Source: Curtobacterium sp. MCJR17_020 (GTDB taxonomy: Bacteria > Actinomycetota > Actinomycetes > Actinomycetales > Microbacteriaceae). Taken from it: a stretch of 64,000 bases of DNA. Made by a program: the position numbers and the translations under genes. The notes under the pieces were generated by a model. The model saw only the letters and a program-made list of their open reading frames with translations, was not told the origin of the DNA and made no database searches. The stretch lies in assembly GCF_003234365.2 (NCBI RefSeq), contig NZ_CP126260.1, forward strand, positions 1,488,001-1,552,000, read 5' to 3'. This document shows, piece after piece, positions 42,289-50,878 of the stretch. Each line of letters opens with the position of its first letter. Position 1 is the first letter of the stretch.

Positions 42289-42338
42289 CTGACGGTCCTG
42301 GTGCGCCGAACACGGGGTTCGTGCACCAGGACCGTCAG
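42289..42338. terminator. Strong hairpin downstream of the APC permease
   Basis: Perfect 16-bp arms CTGACGGTCCTGGTGC (42289-42304) and its complement (42323-42338) with an 18-nt loop lie 67 bp after the permease stop. It is the likely terminator, without a T-tract. Confidence 0.7.
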
Positions 42339-42404
42339 CCGCGACGTCAGCGTCGTCGCGGCGTCAGCGTCGTCCGATCGTCCAGATGACGGCGGTCGCG
42401 TCCA

Positions 42405-43859
42405 TCAGACGTCGCGGTGGTCGTGCGGCGGGTGCTGCACCTTCGTCGGTTCGGTGACCAAACCGGTCGGAGCCTTCTCGGGCTGCTTGCGACCGTGCGT
42501 GAACCAGGTCAGGACCCACAGCAGCACACCTAGGGCCAGCAGTGCACCGGCGATCTGGTATTGCTGCGGGTCACGTCCGGACGAGAACGGCAGCACGAGC
42601 CACAGACACGTGATGATGCCGATGACGGGGATGATCACGCCGGCTCGGAAGTGCTTGTGGTCGACCTTGTCGCGGCGGAGCACGAGCACCGTCAGGTTCA
42701 CGACGGCGAACACGGTGAGCAACAGGAGCGAGGTCGTGCCACCGAGGACGACCACGATCGGGGAGTCCGGGTCGAGCGAGACCCAACCGATGAGCAGCAG
42801 AGAGATCGCGGTGGTGAAGACGATCGCGTTCGACGGGGTGCGACGAGCGGGGGAGATGCGGGCCAGGAAGCCCGGCAGCACGCCCTGCTTGCTCATGCCG
42901 TACAGCAGTCGCGACGCCATCATCATGTTGATCAGGGCGGTGTTGGCCACGGCGAACATCGAGATGAACGGCAGCAGGTCGGCGATCGGGAAGTCCGGTG
43001 CGGCGGTCTGCACGACGGTCACGAGCGGGGTCTCGTTGCCGGCGAGCTCACCGATCGGCACGACGGCCACGGCGCAGATCGACACGAGCGTGTAGATCAC
43101 GGCCGTGATGCCGAGGCCGGTGAGCATCACCTTCGGGAAGATGCGAGAGGGGTCCTTGGTCTCCTCGGCCATGTTCACCGAGTCCTCGAAGCCGACCATC
43201 GCGAAGAACGCCAGCGACGTCGCCGTGGAGATCGACATGAGCAGGGTCTTGTCCTCCGGGGTCTCGAACATCACCACCCGCGAGAAGTCCGCGTTGCCGC
43301 CCGCGATCGCCCAGAAGCCGATCAGGATCACCATGACGAGACCGGACAGCTCGACCAGCGTGAGAACCACGTTCGTCTTCACGCTCTCACTGACCCCGCG
43401 GAAGTTGATCGCCATCACCGCGAGCATGAAGCCCATGGCGATGAGCATCACGACGGCGTTCGGCAACTCGAGGCCGAACCCGACGCCGAGGTTGGCGGCG
43501 AACGCCCGCGACGCCGTCGACGCCGAAGTGATGCCGGAACACATCACGATGAAGGTCACGATGAAGGTGATGAAGTGGACGCCGAACGCCTTGTGCACGT
43601 AGAGCGCAGCGCCCGCGGTCTGCGGGTACTTCGTCACGAGTTCCAGGTACGAGAACGCCGTCAGCAAGGCGACCGCGAAGGCGATGAGGAAGGGGAGCCA
43701 CGCTGCTCCTCCGACCTCTGCCGCGACCTGACCGGTGAGTGCGTAGACACCCGTTCCCAGGATGTCGCCGACGATGAACAGCAGCAGGAGCTTGGGACCG
43801 ATGACCCTGCGGAGCTCGGGCTGCTCCTGCTGTGGTCGGTCCGTGTTGGTGGTGGTCAT
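42405..43859 (-). CDS. APC-family amino acid permease
   Basis: This 484-residue transporter has about 12 membrane segments and an N-terminal motif GPKLLLLFIVGDILGTGVYALTG near residue 22. FVAMVGFEDSVNMAEETKDPSRIFPK-type residues (here FFAMVGFEDSVNMAEET) lie near 230, as in amino acid permeases. The substrate is not predictable. ATG 43859 is chosen over the in-frame GTG at 43865 because GAAGAGG lies 8 bases upstream of it. It is unrelated in operon terms to the other APC gene at 37294. Confidence 0.88.
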   Translation of the reverse strand: MTTTNTDRPQQEQPELRRVIGPKLLLLFIVGDILGTGVYALTGQVAAEVGGAAWLPFLIAFAVALLTAFSYLELVTKYPQTAGAALYVHKAFGVHFITFIVTFIVMCSGITSASTASRAFAANLGVGFGLELPNAVVMLIAMGFMLAVMAINFRGVSESVKTNVVLTLVELSGLVMVILIGFWAIAGGNADFSRVVMFETPEDKTLLMSISTATSLAFFAMVGFEDSVNMAEETKDPSRIFPKVMLTGLGITAVIYTLVSICAVAVVPIGELAGNETPLVTVVQTAAPDFPIADLLPFISMFAVANTALINMMMASRLLYGMSKQGVLPGFLARISPARRTPSNAIVFTTAISLLLIGWVSLDPDSPIVVVLGGTTSLLLLTVFAVVNLTVLVLRRDKVDHKHFRAGVIIPVIGIITCLWLVLPFSSGRDPQQYQIAGALLALGVLLWVLTWFTHGRKQPEKAPTGLVTEPTKVQHPPHDHRDV

Positions 43860-43958
43860 GCACACAACCTCTTCCGGGGGACATCACGCTGTCCGGTTTC
43901 ACAGGAAGCTCCCCGGTGATCGCAACATGCCCGTGCCCTGGCGGATACGCTCCGGGCC

Positions 43959-44387
43959 ATGGACCACGAGTCGAACACCACCGAAGAGCCCGTCGAGTTC
44001 GCCGACTTCAACGCGAAGCTGCTGGTGCTCGACGTCCTCTGCTACGACCTCGACGTGCTCGACCCCTACGACCCGGAGACGGCCGACGAGACGGACGAGG
44101 ACCTCGACGTCGACGGCCAGGACGACCGGGCCCGTGAGTACTACGACGACCTGGAACTCCTGCCGTCGCACCTGTCGCTCGTCACGGAGATCACCGTCGA
44201 CACCGACCTCGAGGTACTCCAGGACGTGCACCCCGGGTGGGAGGGCTCCGACGACCGCTTCGACCCGCAGAACTGGGACGACGTCCTCGACCTGCCGGCA
44301 CTCCGCACCGTGTACGCGGCAGCGCCGCTGCCCGCCCACGTCGCCGAGGCCCTGGGCGCGAAGGGCGTCGAGGTCCGCTCAGCCTGA
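43959..44387 (+). CDS. Acidic hypothetical protein
   Basis: This 142-residue, very acidic protein begins EPVEFADFNAKLLVLDVLCYDLDVLDPYD and contains a run of Asp/Glu (residues about 45-65). The first 45 residues look like the start of a known small domain family, but I cannot name it with certainty. TACGCT (43946-43951) lies 7 bases before the ATG, so it should be leaderless. Its end adjoins a tandem repeat. Confidence 0.65.
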   Translation: MDHESNTTEEPVEFADFNAKLLVLDVLCYDLDVLDPYDPETADETDEDLDVDGQDDRAREYYDDLELLPSHLSLVTEITVDTDLEVLQDVHPGWEGSDDRFDPQNWDDVLDLPALRTVYAAAPLPAHVAEALGAKGVEVRSA

Positions 44388-44394
44388 GCGAAGG

Positions 44395-44445
44395 AACCGG
44401 CACGGGGAACTAACCGGCACGAGGAACGAGCCGGCTCAGGGAACT
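44395..44445. repeat. 17-bp tandem repeat at the uracil-DNA glycosylase stop
   Basis: AACCGGCACGGGGAACT (44395-44411), a second copy with two changes (44412-44428) and a diverged third (44429-44445). The third overlaps the TAG stop of the convergent glycosylase gene. Confidence 0.8.
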
Positions 44446-45070
44446 AGAGCGAGCGGTCCAACGCTCGCAACTGCTCGGTGAACTGCTTCGCGCCGCCCTG
44501 CGCAGGATGCCGGACGGCGATCGCCTCGATGCCGGCCAGCGCGAGCGCACCCTGGGCCTTCCGACCCACGGCGACGACCCGGACCCGGTCGACGCCACCG
44601 AGTGCCTCGAGCAGCGCGAGTGCGACGGGTGCTCCCCACCGCACCTCGGCCGGACGGGGCGTGCGGTTCGTCAGCCTGTCCGGTGCAACGAACGGGTGGT
44701 GCGGGAAGATCGCCCACGCCACGGGGAGCGGCCCGGCCCAGTCCGACAGTGCCGCCTGCACCACGCGCGATGAGGCCTCCCACAGGGCTGTCGGGTCCGG
44801 CGGCACCAGGTAGTCGGCGCCGAACCGGTCCGTCCCGAGCTCGCGCATGCTCGTGAACGGGATGCCCGTGTTCGTCATGCCCCGCCACCCGGGTGCCTCG
44901 GCCACGAGCAGGGTGTCCGCCGCCGGCCCGAACTGCTCCAGGTACCGCTGCAGGTTCGATCGCCGCAGCCGCCCCTCGGCCGAACCGAGGTCGTACAGCG
45001 CCTCGGCGTCCGCCTCCACGGGCACGGCGTCGAGCGCGGCCCAGAAACTCGACGCGTCGAAGCGGCTCAC
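44444..45070 (-). CDS. Uracil-DNA glycosylase family protein
   Basis: This 208-residue protein of the uracil-DNA glycosylase superfamily removes uracil or related bases in base-excision repair. TLLVAEAPGWRGMTNTGIPFTS near residue 57 is the active-site strand and loop. WAIFPHHPF near 123 and VVAVGRKAQGALALAG with the following HPAQGG near 190 fit the second conserved site. The GTG at 45070 overlaps the preceding glycosyltransferase stop, so the two are co-translated. The longer N-terminal frame is antisense-like. Confidence 0.85.
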   Translation of the reverse strand: MSRFDASSFWAALDAVPVEADAEALYDLGSAEGRLRRSNLQRYLEQFGPAADTLLVAEAPGWRGMTNTGIPFTSMRELGTDRFGADYLVPPDPTALWEASSRVVQAALSDWAGPLPVAWAIFPHHPFVAPDRLTNRTPRPAEVRWGAPVALALLEALGGVDRVRVVAVGRKAQGALALAGIEAIAVRHPAQGGAKQFTEQLRALDRSL

Positions 45071-46269
45071 GAGCGGCCGAGCACCCGGCGGTACACGTCC
45101 TCGAGCCCCGCAGCCGATCGTTCCCAGCTCAGCCGCTCCGCGTGCTCCCGCCCGGCCGAGGACAGTGCGGCCGCGTACCCGGAATCGGTCAGGATCCGCT
45201 CGATCTCGGCAGCCCACACCGACGGCTCACGGGACTCGAGCACGACACCCGTCTCACCGTCGACCACGGCCTCACGCAGCCCCCCGGCAGCCGCGGCCAC
45301 GACCGGCACCCCGGACGCCGAGCCCTCCAGTGCCACGAGGCCGTACGTCTCGGAGTGCGACGGCACCAGCACGGCTGCCGCGCCACGGAACAGGAACGCC
45401 AGGTCGGCACGCGACTGCGGCCCGATGAAGGTGACGCGGTCGGCGATGCCACGCGCGGCGGCGAGCCGACGCAGTTCGTCCACGTAGTCACCCGCCTCGC
45501 TCGAAGCGTCTCCGGCGATGACCAAGGTGGGACGGGCCTCCTGGCTGATGCCCGCGATCGCCTCGATGGCCAGGTCGAGCCCCTTCAACGGCTGCACGCG
45601 AGCCGCTGCGACGACGTAGGGGGTGGCGGCCCGGCGCGCACCGGCGGCCGCCGGACGGAAGACCGACCCGTCGACCCCGGGCGGCACGATCCAGATGCGC
45701 GCGTCGGCACCGCCGAGCCGCGTCCGGACCGTCGAGGCCTCGGCCTCGGACACCACGACGACCGCGTCGGACGCACGCGCCAGCTGCTGCTCGCCCGTGA
45801 TGCGCCCGGCGGACTCCGGCCGCTCACCCTCGGACAGCGGTGTCTCGGGGTCGGCCGCGATCGAGTGGAAGGACTGCACGTGGGGGATGCCACGCTCACG
45901 GGCGACCGGCAGGGCAGCGGCACCGGAGAACCAGTGGTGCGAGTGCAGGACGTCGAACGGCCCGAGCTGCTCGAGCTCGTGGCGGAACGGCTCGATGAAC
46001 GCGTCGTGCTCGCCCTTCGGCACCGGCTCCGCCGGACCCGCCGACAGGAACCGCAGGCACACACCGGGCACGAGCGAGACCGAGTCCGGCTGCGTCGGCG
46101 CCGAACGCCGCGTGATGATGTCGACGTGGTGGCCACGATCGGCCAGCGCCTCGGCCTGGTGTCGGACGACGACGTTCATGCCGCCGACCTCGCCCGAGCC
46201 GGGTTCGTCTCCGGGGGAGGTGTGCAGCGACACCAGCCCGATGTGCAGGGGTTCGCTCGTCGTGCTCAC
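45067..46269 (-). CDS. MshA-like family 4 glycosyltransferase
   Basis: This 400-residue GT-B glycosyltransferase begins HIGLVSLHTSPGDEPGSGEVGGMNVVVRHQAEALADRGHHVDIIT, the pattern of MshA and related enzymes (mycothiol synthesis) and of sucrose-phosphate synthase-like proteins. The C-terminal donor site holds RVQPLKGLDLAIEAI, FIGPQSRADLAFLFRGAAAVLVPSHSETYGLVALE, with the E-x7-E motif. MshA is the best guess. The start GTG follows TAGGGT (46276-46281) by six bases. The next gene overlaps by 4 bp. Confidence 0.85.
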   Translation of the reverse strand: MSTTSEPLHIGLVSLHTSPGDEPGSGEVGGMNVVVRHQAEALADRGHHVDIITRRSAPTQPDSVSLVPGVCLRFLSAGPAEPVPKGEHDAFIEPFRHELEQLGPFDVLHSHHWFSGAAALPVARERGIPHVQSFHSIAADPETPLSEGERPESAGRITGEQQLARASDAVVVVSEAEASTVRTRLGGADARIWIVPPGVDGSVFRPAAAGARRAATPYVVAAARVQPLKGLDLAIEAIAGISQEARPTLVIAGDASSEAGDYVDELRRLAAARGIADRVTFIGPQSRADLAFLFRGAAAVLVPSHSETYGLVALEGSASGVPVVAAAAGGLREAVVDGETGVVLESREPSVWAAEIERILTDSGYAAALSSAGREHAERLSWERSAAGLEDVYRRVLGRS

Positions 46270-46278
46270 CGGTCAACC

Positions 46279-47115
46279 CTAGCCGCGCGTGCCCCGCTGC
46301 GACGGGCGCGCAGGCGCCACGACGGCGGGCCGGCGGCCCGCCTCGTCCACCGGGTCGGACGGGAGGCCCGGATCACCTCCCAAGATCTGCACGCGCTGGT
46401 CGCCGTGACGCTCCCAGAACGCCGCCGTCCAGGCACACAGGGCACCGTCGAGCAGGTCCTCGCGGTGTTTGTGCGTCGGACCGTGCAGCACTGACGGGTC
46501 GGCGAGGCCGGCAGTCAGCGGATGCGAGTTGAGCTGCAACGGCGGGTCGAGCGGGGTCTCGCGCAGGCGCCGGACGAGCTCGTCGAAGGCCTCGGCCCGG
46601 CGCGCCCGGGCTTCGGCGGCCGGCACCCTGAGGTCCAGGCGCTTGTAGCGGGGGCGCTCGACGTCGTACCCGAGTTCCTCCACCCCGACGAGGGTCGTGT
46701 ACGGGTAGCACTCGAACATCGCCGGCCCGGTCCTGGCGCGCATCGACGCCGTGTCGGACACGTACTCGACGCCGAGCACGGTGAGCCGGTCCAGCAGGTG
46801 GGCGCCGGCGCTCGCCGCAGAGGCCTGGTTCGTCGGGTTCGCCGCCACCTTCCACCGGCCGTAGCGCTGCCCGACCTGCCGTTCGGATTCGCGGATGCCG
46901 GTCGGGTTCGTCACGACGAGCGAGGCGTCGACGGCGATGAGCGACTGTGGCCCGAGGTGCGCCGCGATCCAGGTCGTGACGTCGTCGACCCCGCGGGCCC
47001 ATCCGGCGTGGGTGATCGTGCCGTCGGCCTCCATCGCGACCAGTCCGGTCTCGTTCGGGGCGCGGCTCGCGGTGCCGAGCCCCCACGCCAGGTCCACTCC
47101 GAGGTACGCGCTCAC
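46279..47115 (-). CDS. DUF429 family protein
   Basis: This 278-residue protein matches DUF429: SAYLGVDLAWG, then IAVDASLVVTNPTGIRESERQVGQRYG, FECYPYTTLVGVEELG and EDLLDGALCAWTAAF. It has an RNase H/actin-like outline with conserved aspartates, and its function is unknown. The GTG at 47115 is chosen because CACGAT (47122-47127) lies six bases upstream; an alternative GTG lies at 47130. A GGACGGGAGGCCCG element is inside the coding sequence at 46357-46370. Confidence 0.82.
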   Translation of the reverse strand: MSAYLGVDLAWGLGTASRAPNETGLVAMEADGTITHAGWARGVDDVTTWIAAHLGPQSLIAVDASLVVTNPTGIRESERQVGQRYGRWKVAANPTNQASAASAGAHLLDRLTVLGVEYVSDTASMRARTGPAMFECYPYTTLVGVEELGYDVERPRYKRLDLRVPAAEARARRAEAFDELVRRLRETPLDPPLQLNSHPLTAGLADPSVLHGPTHKHREDLLDGALCAWTAAFWERHGDQRVQILGGDPGLPSDPVDEAGRRPAVVAPARPSQRGTRG

Positions 47116-47147
47116 CCGTCCATCGTGCACCGAGTACCTTCCGCTGC

Positions 47148-48167
47148 ATGGCGAGCGAAGCGACGACGGTGCGGGTGCCCGGTCCCGACGGGGACCGCGA
47201 GGTCCGGATCAGCAGCCCGTCCCGCGTGCTCTGGCCGGACGCCGGGATCACCAAGGCCGACCTCGCCGAGTACCTGGTGACGGTGGGCGGCGCCTTCGTC
47301 CGCGCGAACGGCGACCGCCCCATCTCGCTGCAGCGGTTCCCCGGCGGCGTCGACGGCGAGCAGTTCTTCTCGAAGAACCCGCCCAAGGGTGCGCCCGACT
47401 ACGTGCGGTCGGTCACGGTGACGTACCCGAGCGGCCGGAAGCACCCGCAGCTCGTGATCGACGAGCCGGCCGTCGCGGTGTGGGCCGCGCAGATGAACAC
47501 CGTCGTCTTCCACCCGTGGGCCTCGCGCGCCGAGGACAGCGACCACCCGGACCAGCTCCGCATCGACCTCGACCCGCAGCCCGGCACGGACTTCTCGGAC
47601 ACGGTGCCCGTGGCGCAGGAACTCCGGAAGGTCCTGGACGAAGCGGGTCTGACGGCGTGGATCAAGACGAGCGGCAACCGCGGTCTGCACGTGTTCGCCC
47701 CGATCGCCCCCGAGCACGAGTTTCTCGACGTCCGGCACGCCGTGATCGCGGCCGCCCGAGAACTCGAACGGCGGATGCCCGACCGGGTCACGACGGCGTG
47801 GTGGAAGGAGGAGCGAGGGCAGCGGGTCTTCGTCGACTTCAACCAGGCGAACCGTGACCGGACGATGGCCGGTGCCTACAGCCCACGGGCCCTGGCGCAC
47901 GCCTCGGTGTCGACGCCGATCACGTGGGACGAGCTACCGACTGCGGACCCGACGACGTTCACGATCCGGACCGTCCCCGAGCGCCTGGCGACGATCGGCG
48001 ACCCGTGGCAGGCGATGCACGACGAGCCGGCGAGCATCGCGCCGCTGCTGGCGTGGTGGGATCGCGACCTGGAGAACGGCGAGGGTGAACTGCCGTTCCC
48101 GCCGGACTTCCCGAAGATGCCCGGCGAGCCGCCGCGTGTGCAACCGTCCCGAGCCAAGAAACCCTGA
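47148..48167 (+). CDS. LigD-type polymerase domain protein (NHEJ)
   Basis: This 339-residue stand-alone polymerase domain resembles the archaeo-eukaryotic primase-like part of LigD, which fills gaps during non-homologous end joining. Visible motifs are RPISLQRFPGGVDGEQFFSKNPPKG, HPWASRAEDSDHPDQLRIDLDPQPG (catalytic aspartates), TSGNRGLHVFAPI and WWKEERGQRVFVDFNQ. No ligase or phosphoesterase domain is fused, but an ATP-dependent ligase gene lies 460 bp downstream on the other strand. No Ku gene is in the window. Leaderless-type start: TACCTT (47135-47140). Confidence 0.92.
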   Translation: MASEATTVRVPGPDGDREVRISSPSRVLWPDAGITKADLAEYLVTVGGAFVRANGDRPISLQRFPGGVDGEQFFSKNPPKGAPDYVRSVTVTYPSGRKHPQLVIDEPAVAVWAAQMNTVVFHPWASRAEDSDHPDQLRIDLDPQPGTDFSDTVPVAQELRKVLDEAGLTAWIKTSGNRGLHVFAPIAPEHEFLDVRHAVIAAARELERRMPDRVTTAWWKEERGQRVFVDFNQANRDRTMAGAYSPRALAHASVSTPITWDELPTADPTTFTIRTVPERLATIGDPWQAMHDEPASIAPLLAWWDRDLENGEGELPFPPDFPKMPGEPPRVQPSRAKKP

Positions 48168-48186
48168 GTCGGGTCAGCGGGGACCG

Positions 48187-48330
48187 TCAGACGGAGGGCA
48201 GGGTGTCCGTCGAGCGGTCGGGGTCGTCGACGCGCGACGTCTGCATCGGCAGCCCGACGCTCGCGGTGTGCAGGCGGGTCAGGCGCGACCAGGTGGCGCG
48301 GTGCGCGTCGCTGATGCCGTCGACGATCAC
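48187..48330 (-). CDS. Small coupled open frame (47 residues)
   Basis: A 47-residue frame from a GTG overlaps the stop of the small membrane protein upstream (GTGA). It encodes VIVDGISDAHRATWSRLTRL, then a Ser/Thr/Asp-rich tail, with strong third-position GC. There is no family. Together with its partner it looks like a genuine micro-operon. Confidence 0.5.
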   Translation of the reverse strand: MIVDGISDAHRATWSRLTRLHTASVGLPMQTSRVDDPDRSTDTLPSV

Positions 48331-48488
48331 GAGCCCAGGCCGATCGTGACGAGTGCGAGCGCGGTGGCGGTCACGCCGGCGATGGCGCTGATGACCGCAC
48401 TGAGCTGCAGGGTGCGCTGGCGGCGTGCCTCGCGTACCTCGGTGAAGGGGTTCCGCTGCGAGTGGCGGACAAGCGTGCTGGTGCTCAT
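48327..48488 (-). CDS. Small single-pass membrane protein
   Basis: This 53-residue protein has a basic N-terminal part (RNPFTEVREARRQRTLQL) and one C-terminal membrane helix (SAVISAIAGVTATALALVTIGLG). ATG 48488 (MSTSTLVRHSQ) is preferred; an in-frame start at 48548 would add 20 residues. The stop overlaps the GTG of the next small frame. Function is unknown. Confidence 0.55.
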   Translation of the reverse strand: MSTSTLVRHSQRNPFTEVREARRQRTLQLSAVISAIAGVTATALALVTIGLGS

Positions 48489-48626
48489 GTCGATCCGCTT
48501 TCGGTCCTGGGGCTCCCGGGATGGGTGCCTCGTGGTGCTGATCACCATCGTGGCAGCGTTTCGCTAGTTCGGCTAACTACTTTCCTGCGATCACCGGGAA
48601 GACGACGAAAAACGGACAACCACGCG

Positions 48627-49670
48627 TCAGGAAAGGACATCCCGCAGGTCGTACGCCGACGGCACCTCGAGCTGGTCGAACCCGCACGACTCCGCGTCGC
48701 GGTCCGGACGCCACCGTTCGAACTGCACCGTGTGCCGGAACCGGTCGCCCTCCATCTGGTCGTACCGGACCTCGAGCACGACCTCCGGCGCCAGCCGGAC
48801 GAACGACGTGTCGCGACCCGACGAGAACCGCGAGCGTTCCCCGTCACCGGTGACGGGCCTCCCGTCCGCATCGCGGAGCACGACGGGCTCGAGCTCGTCG
48901 ACCAGGGCGAGCCGGCGCTTGTCGGAGAAGGCGGAGACGCCGCCGACCTGGCGGAGCTCGCCGTCGTCGCCGTACAGCCCGACGAGCAGCGACCCGACGC
49001 CCGAGCCGCTCTTGTGCACGCGGTACCCGATCGCGACGACGTCGGCAGTGCGGTGGTGCTTGATCTTGAGCATCGTCCGTTTGCCGGGTTCGTACGGCTT
49101 GGCCCGGCGCTTGGCGACGACGCCGTCGAGTCCGGCGCCCTCGAAGGTGGTGAGCCACTCGCGGGCCTGGTCGACGTCGAGCGTGGTGCGCGTGACGAAC
49201 AGCGGTTCGGACATACCGCTCGCGAGTTGTTCCAGCCGGTCACGTCGTTCGTCGAACGGCAGGTCGACCAGCTCGTCGCCGTCCGCCGCGAGCAGGTCGA
49301 ACGCGACGAACTGCGCGGGCGTCTCAGCGCTGAGCTTCGCGATCCGCGAGGCAGCCGGGTGGATGCGCTGGGACAGCGCCTCCCAGTCGAGGCGCTCGGC
49401 TCCGGGTTCGCCGGAGCGCAGGATCACCTCGCCGTCGAGCACCACCGGGTGGTCGCGGCCACCGAACTGCGCGCGGAAGGCCTCGACGAGTTCGGGGAAG
49501 TAGCGCGTGAGCGGCTTCGCCCCGCGGCTGCCGATCTCGACGTCGTCGCCGTCGATCGTCACGATGCCGCGGAAGCCGTCCCACTTCGGTTCGTACCGCA
49601 GGCCACCGGTCACGCTGTCGGGTTCCGGGACGTCGGCGACGGCCTTGGCCAGCATCGGTGCGATCTCCAT
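48627..49670 (-). CDS. ATP-dependent DNA ligase (LigC-like)
   Basis: This 347-residue ATP-dependent ligase has the adenylated lysine at K29 in EPKWDGFRG (motif I). DGEVILRSG is motif III-like, followed by FVAFDLLA, LDGVVAKRR (motif IV) and MLKIKHH (motif V). A C-terminal OB domain follows. Length and the absence of extra domains fit actinobacterial LigC, which seals breaks in repair. With the LigD-type polymerase nearby it suggests an end-joining or excision-repair module. TAGACA (49677-49682) lies six bases before the ATG. Confidence 0.92.
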   Translation of the reverse strand: MEIAPMLAKAVADVPEPDSVTGGLRYEPKWDGFRGIVTIDGDDVEIGSRGAKPLTRYFPELVEAFRAQFGGRDHPVVLDGEVILRSGEPGAERLDWEALSQRIHPAASRIAKLSAETPAQFVAFDLLAADGDELVDLPFDERRDRLEQLASGMSEPLFVTRTTLDVDQAREWLTTFEGAGLDGVVAKRRAKPYEPGKRTMLKIKHHRTADVVAIGYRVHKSGSGVGSLLVGLYGDDGELRQVGGVSAFSDKRRLALVDELEPVVLRDADGRPVTGDGERSRFSSGRDTSFVRLAPEVVLEVRYDQMEGDRFRHTVQFERWRPDRDAESCGFDQLEVPSAYDLRDVLS

Positions 49671-49698
49671 GCGTCGTGTCTACTCGGGCGGTCCCTCG

Positions 49699-49757
49699 CT
49701 TCGTGAGCAGGAAGGGTCGGGTCCGGCGCGACGACCCGACACCTTCTGCTCACGAAG
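49699..49757. repeat. 59-bp palindromic intergenic element
   Basis: Arms of 24 bp (49699-49722 and 49734-49757, three mismatches, 11-nt loop) begin CTTCGTGAGCAG and end with its complement. It sits between the divergent starts of the ligase and hydrolase genes, so it is not a conventional terminator. Confidence 0.8.
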
Positions 49758-49817
49758 TGCGGCCGGGAGGCCCGGAGAGCGCTGGGCAGGTCGGCTCGCG
49801 TCAGTAGTGTGGTGCGG

Positions 49818-50861
49818 GTGACGACCGTGCCCCCGTCGGCAGCGCCGGCTCCGGAACCGATCAGCCCCGTGCAGGCCGCCGCGCTCCGCGACGGCGTCCT
49901 GCCGCCCGTCGAGCAGGTCCGGCCGGGGATCTGGACCTTCGCGGTGCCGTTCGGGTTCGGGGTGCCCGACGCGACCCTGGTCTACGTGGTGGAGGGGTCG
50001 GACGGGTCCCTCGCGCTGATCGACCCGGGGTGGTCGGCCGACGGCGGGCTGGACGAGGTCCGCGCCGCACTGTCGGCGATCGGCCGGTCGCTCGACGACG
50101 TGTCCCTCGTCGCCGTGACGCACCTGCACGCCGACCACCTCGGAGCCGCCGCCGCGGTCCGTCGAGCGACCGGTGCGCGGGTCGCGATGCACGGGCTCGA
50201 GGTCGCCGCCCTGGACCGTGAGCGCACCGACACGGTGCAGAACGACGCCGACATCGCCACGTGGGGCCTGCCGCAGCACCTGCACGACGGCGTGGTCGCG
50301 GCCTGGGGGAGCGGGCGACGGATCGGGCTCGGGCGGAGCGAGGCGCCGTACGCCGACCTGCTGCTGGCCGACGGCGACGTGCTGCCGATCCCCGGTCGCA
50401 CCATCCGGACGCTCTGGACGCCCGGGCACACCGCCGGGCACGTGTGCTTCGTCGACGAGGCGGACGGGCTGCTCTTCACCGGTGACCACGTGCTGCCACG
50501 GATCAACTCCGGGATCGGTCTCGGCGGTCGGACCACCACGAACCCGCTCGGCGACTACCTGGCGTCGCTCGGCCGACTCGACGTGTACGCCGGGCTCGAG
50601 GTCTGCCCGGGCCACGAGTACCGGTTCGCCGACGTCGTCATCCGCGCGCAGACCTTGGCCCGGCACCGCGAAGAGCGCTCACGGCACGTCACCGAAGCGC
50701 TCGACGTGCTCGACCGGCCGACGCTGTTCGAGGTCGCCGCACGCGTGCCGTTCAGCGGCGGGATCGAGTCGATGACCGGGTTCCTGCTCGCGAGCGCGCT
50801 GACGCAGACGGCGTTCCACGCCGAGCTGCTCGGCCGGTCCGGCGAGGTCCGTCCCGCCTGA
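49818..50861 (+). CDS. MBL-fold metallo-hydrolase
   Basis: This 347-residue metallo-beta-lactamase-fold hydrolase has metal ligands in VTHLHADHLGA near residue 97. HTAGHVCFVDEADGLLFTGDHVLP follows near 203-226, with CPGHEYRF further on. The substrate is unknown; glyoxalase II-like or lactonase-like activities are the usual options. The GTG at 49818 is chosen because TAGTGT (49805-49810) lies 7 bases upstream; an in-frame GTG at 49809 overlaps that hexamer. Confidence 0.88.
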   Translation: MTTVPPSAAPAPEPISPVQAAALRDGVLPPVEQVRPGIWTFAVPFGFGVPDATLVYVVEGSDGSLALIDPGWSADGGLDEVRAALSAIGRSLDDVSLVAVTHLHADHLGAAAAVRRATGARVAMHGLEVAALDRERTDTVQNDADIATWGLPQHLHDGVVAAWGSGRRIGLGRSEAPYADLLLADGDVLPIPGRTIRTLWTPGHTAGHVCFVDEADGLLFTGDHVLPRINSGIGLGGRTTTNPLGDYLASLGRLDVYAGLEVCPGHEYRFADVVIRAQTLARHREERSRHVTEALDVLDRPTLFEVAARVPFSGGIESMTGFLLASALTQTAFHAELLGRSGEVRPA

Positions 50862-50878
50862 CCGCTCGCGTCCTGACG

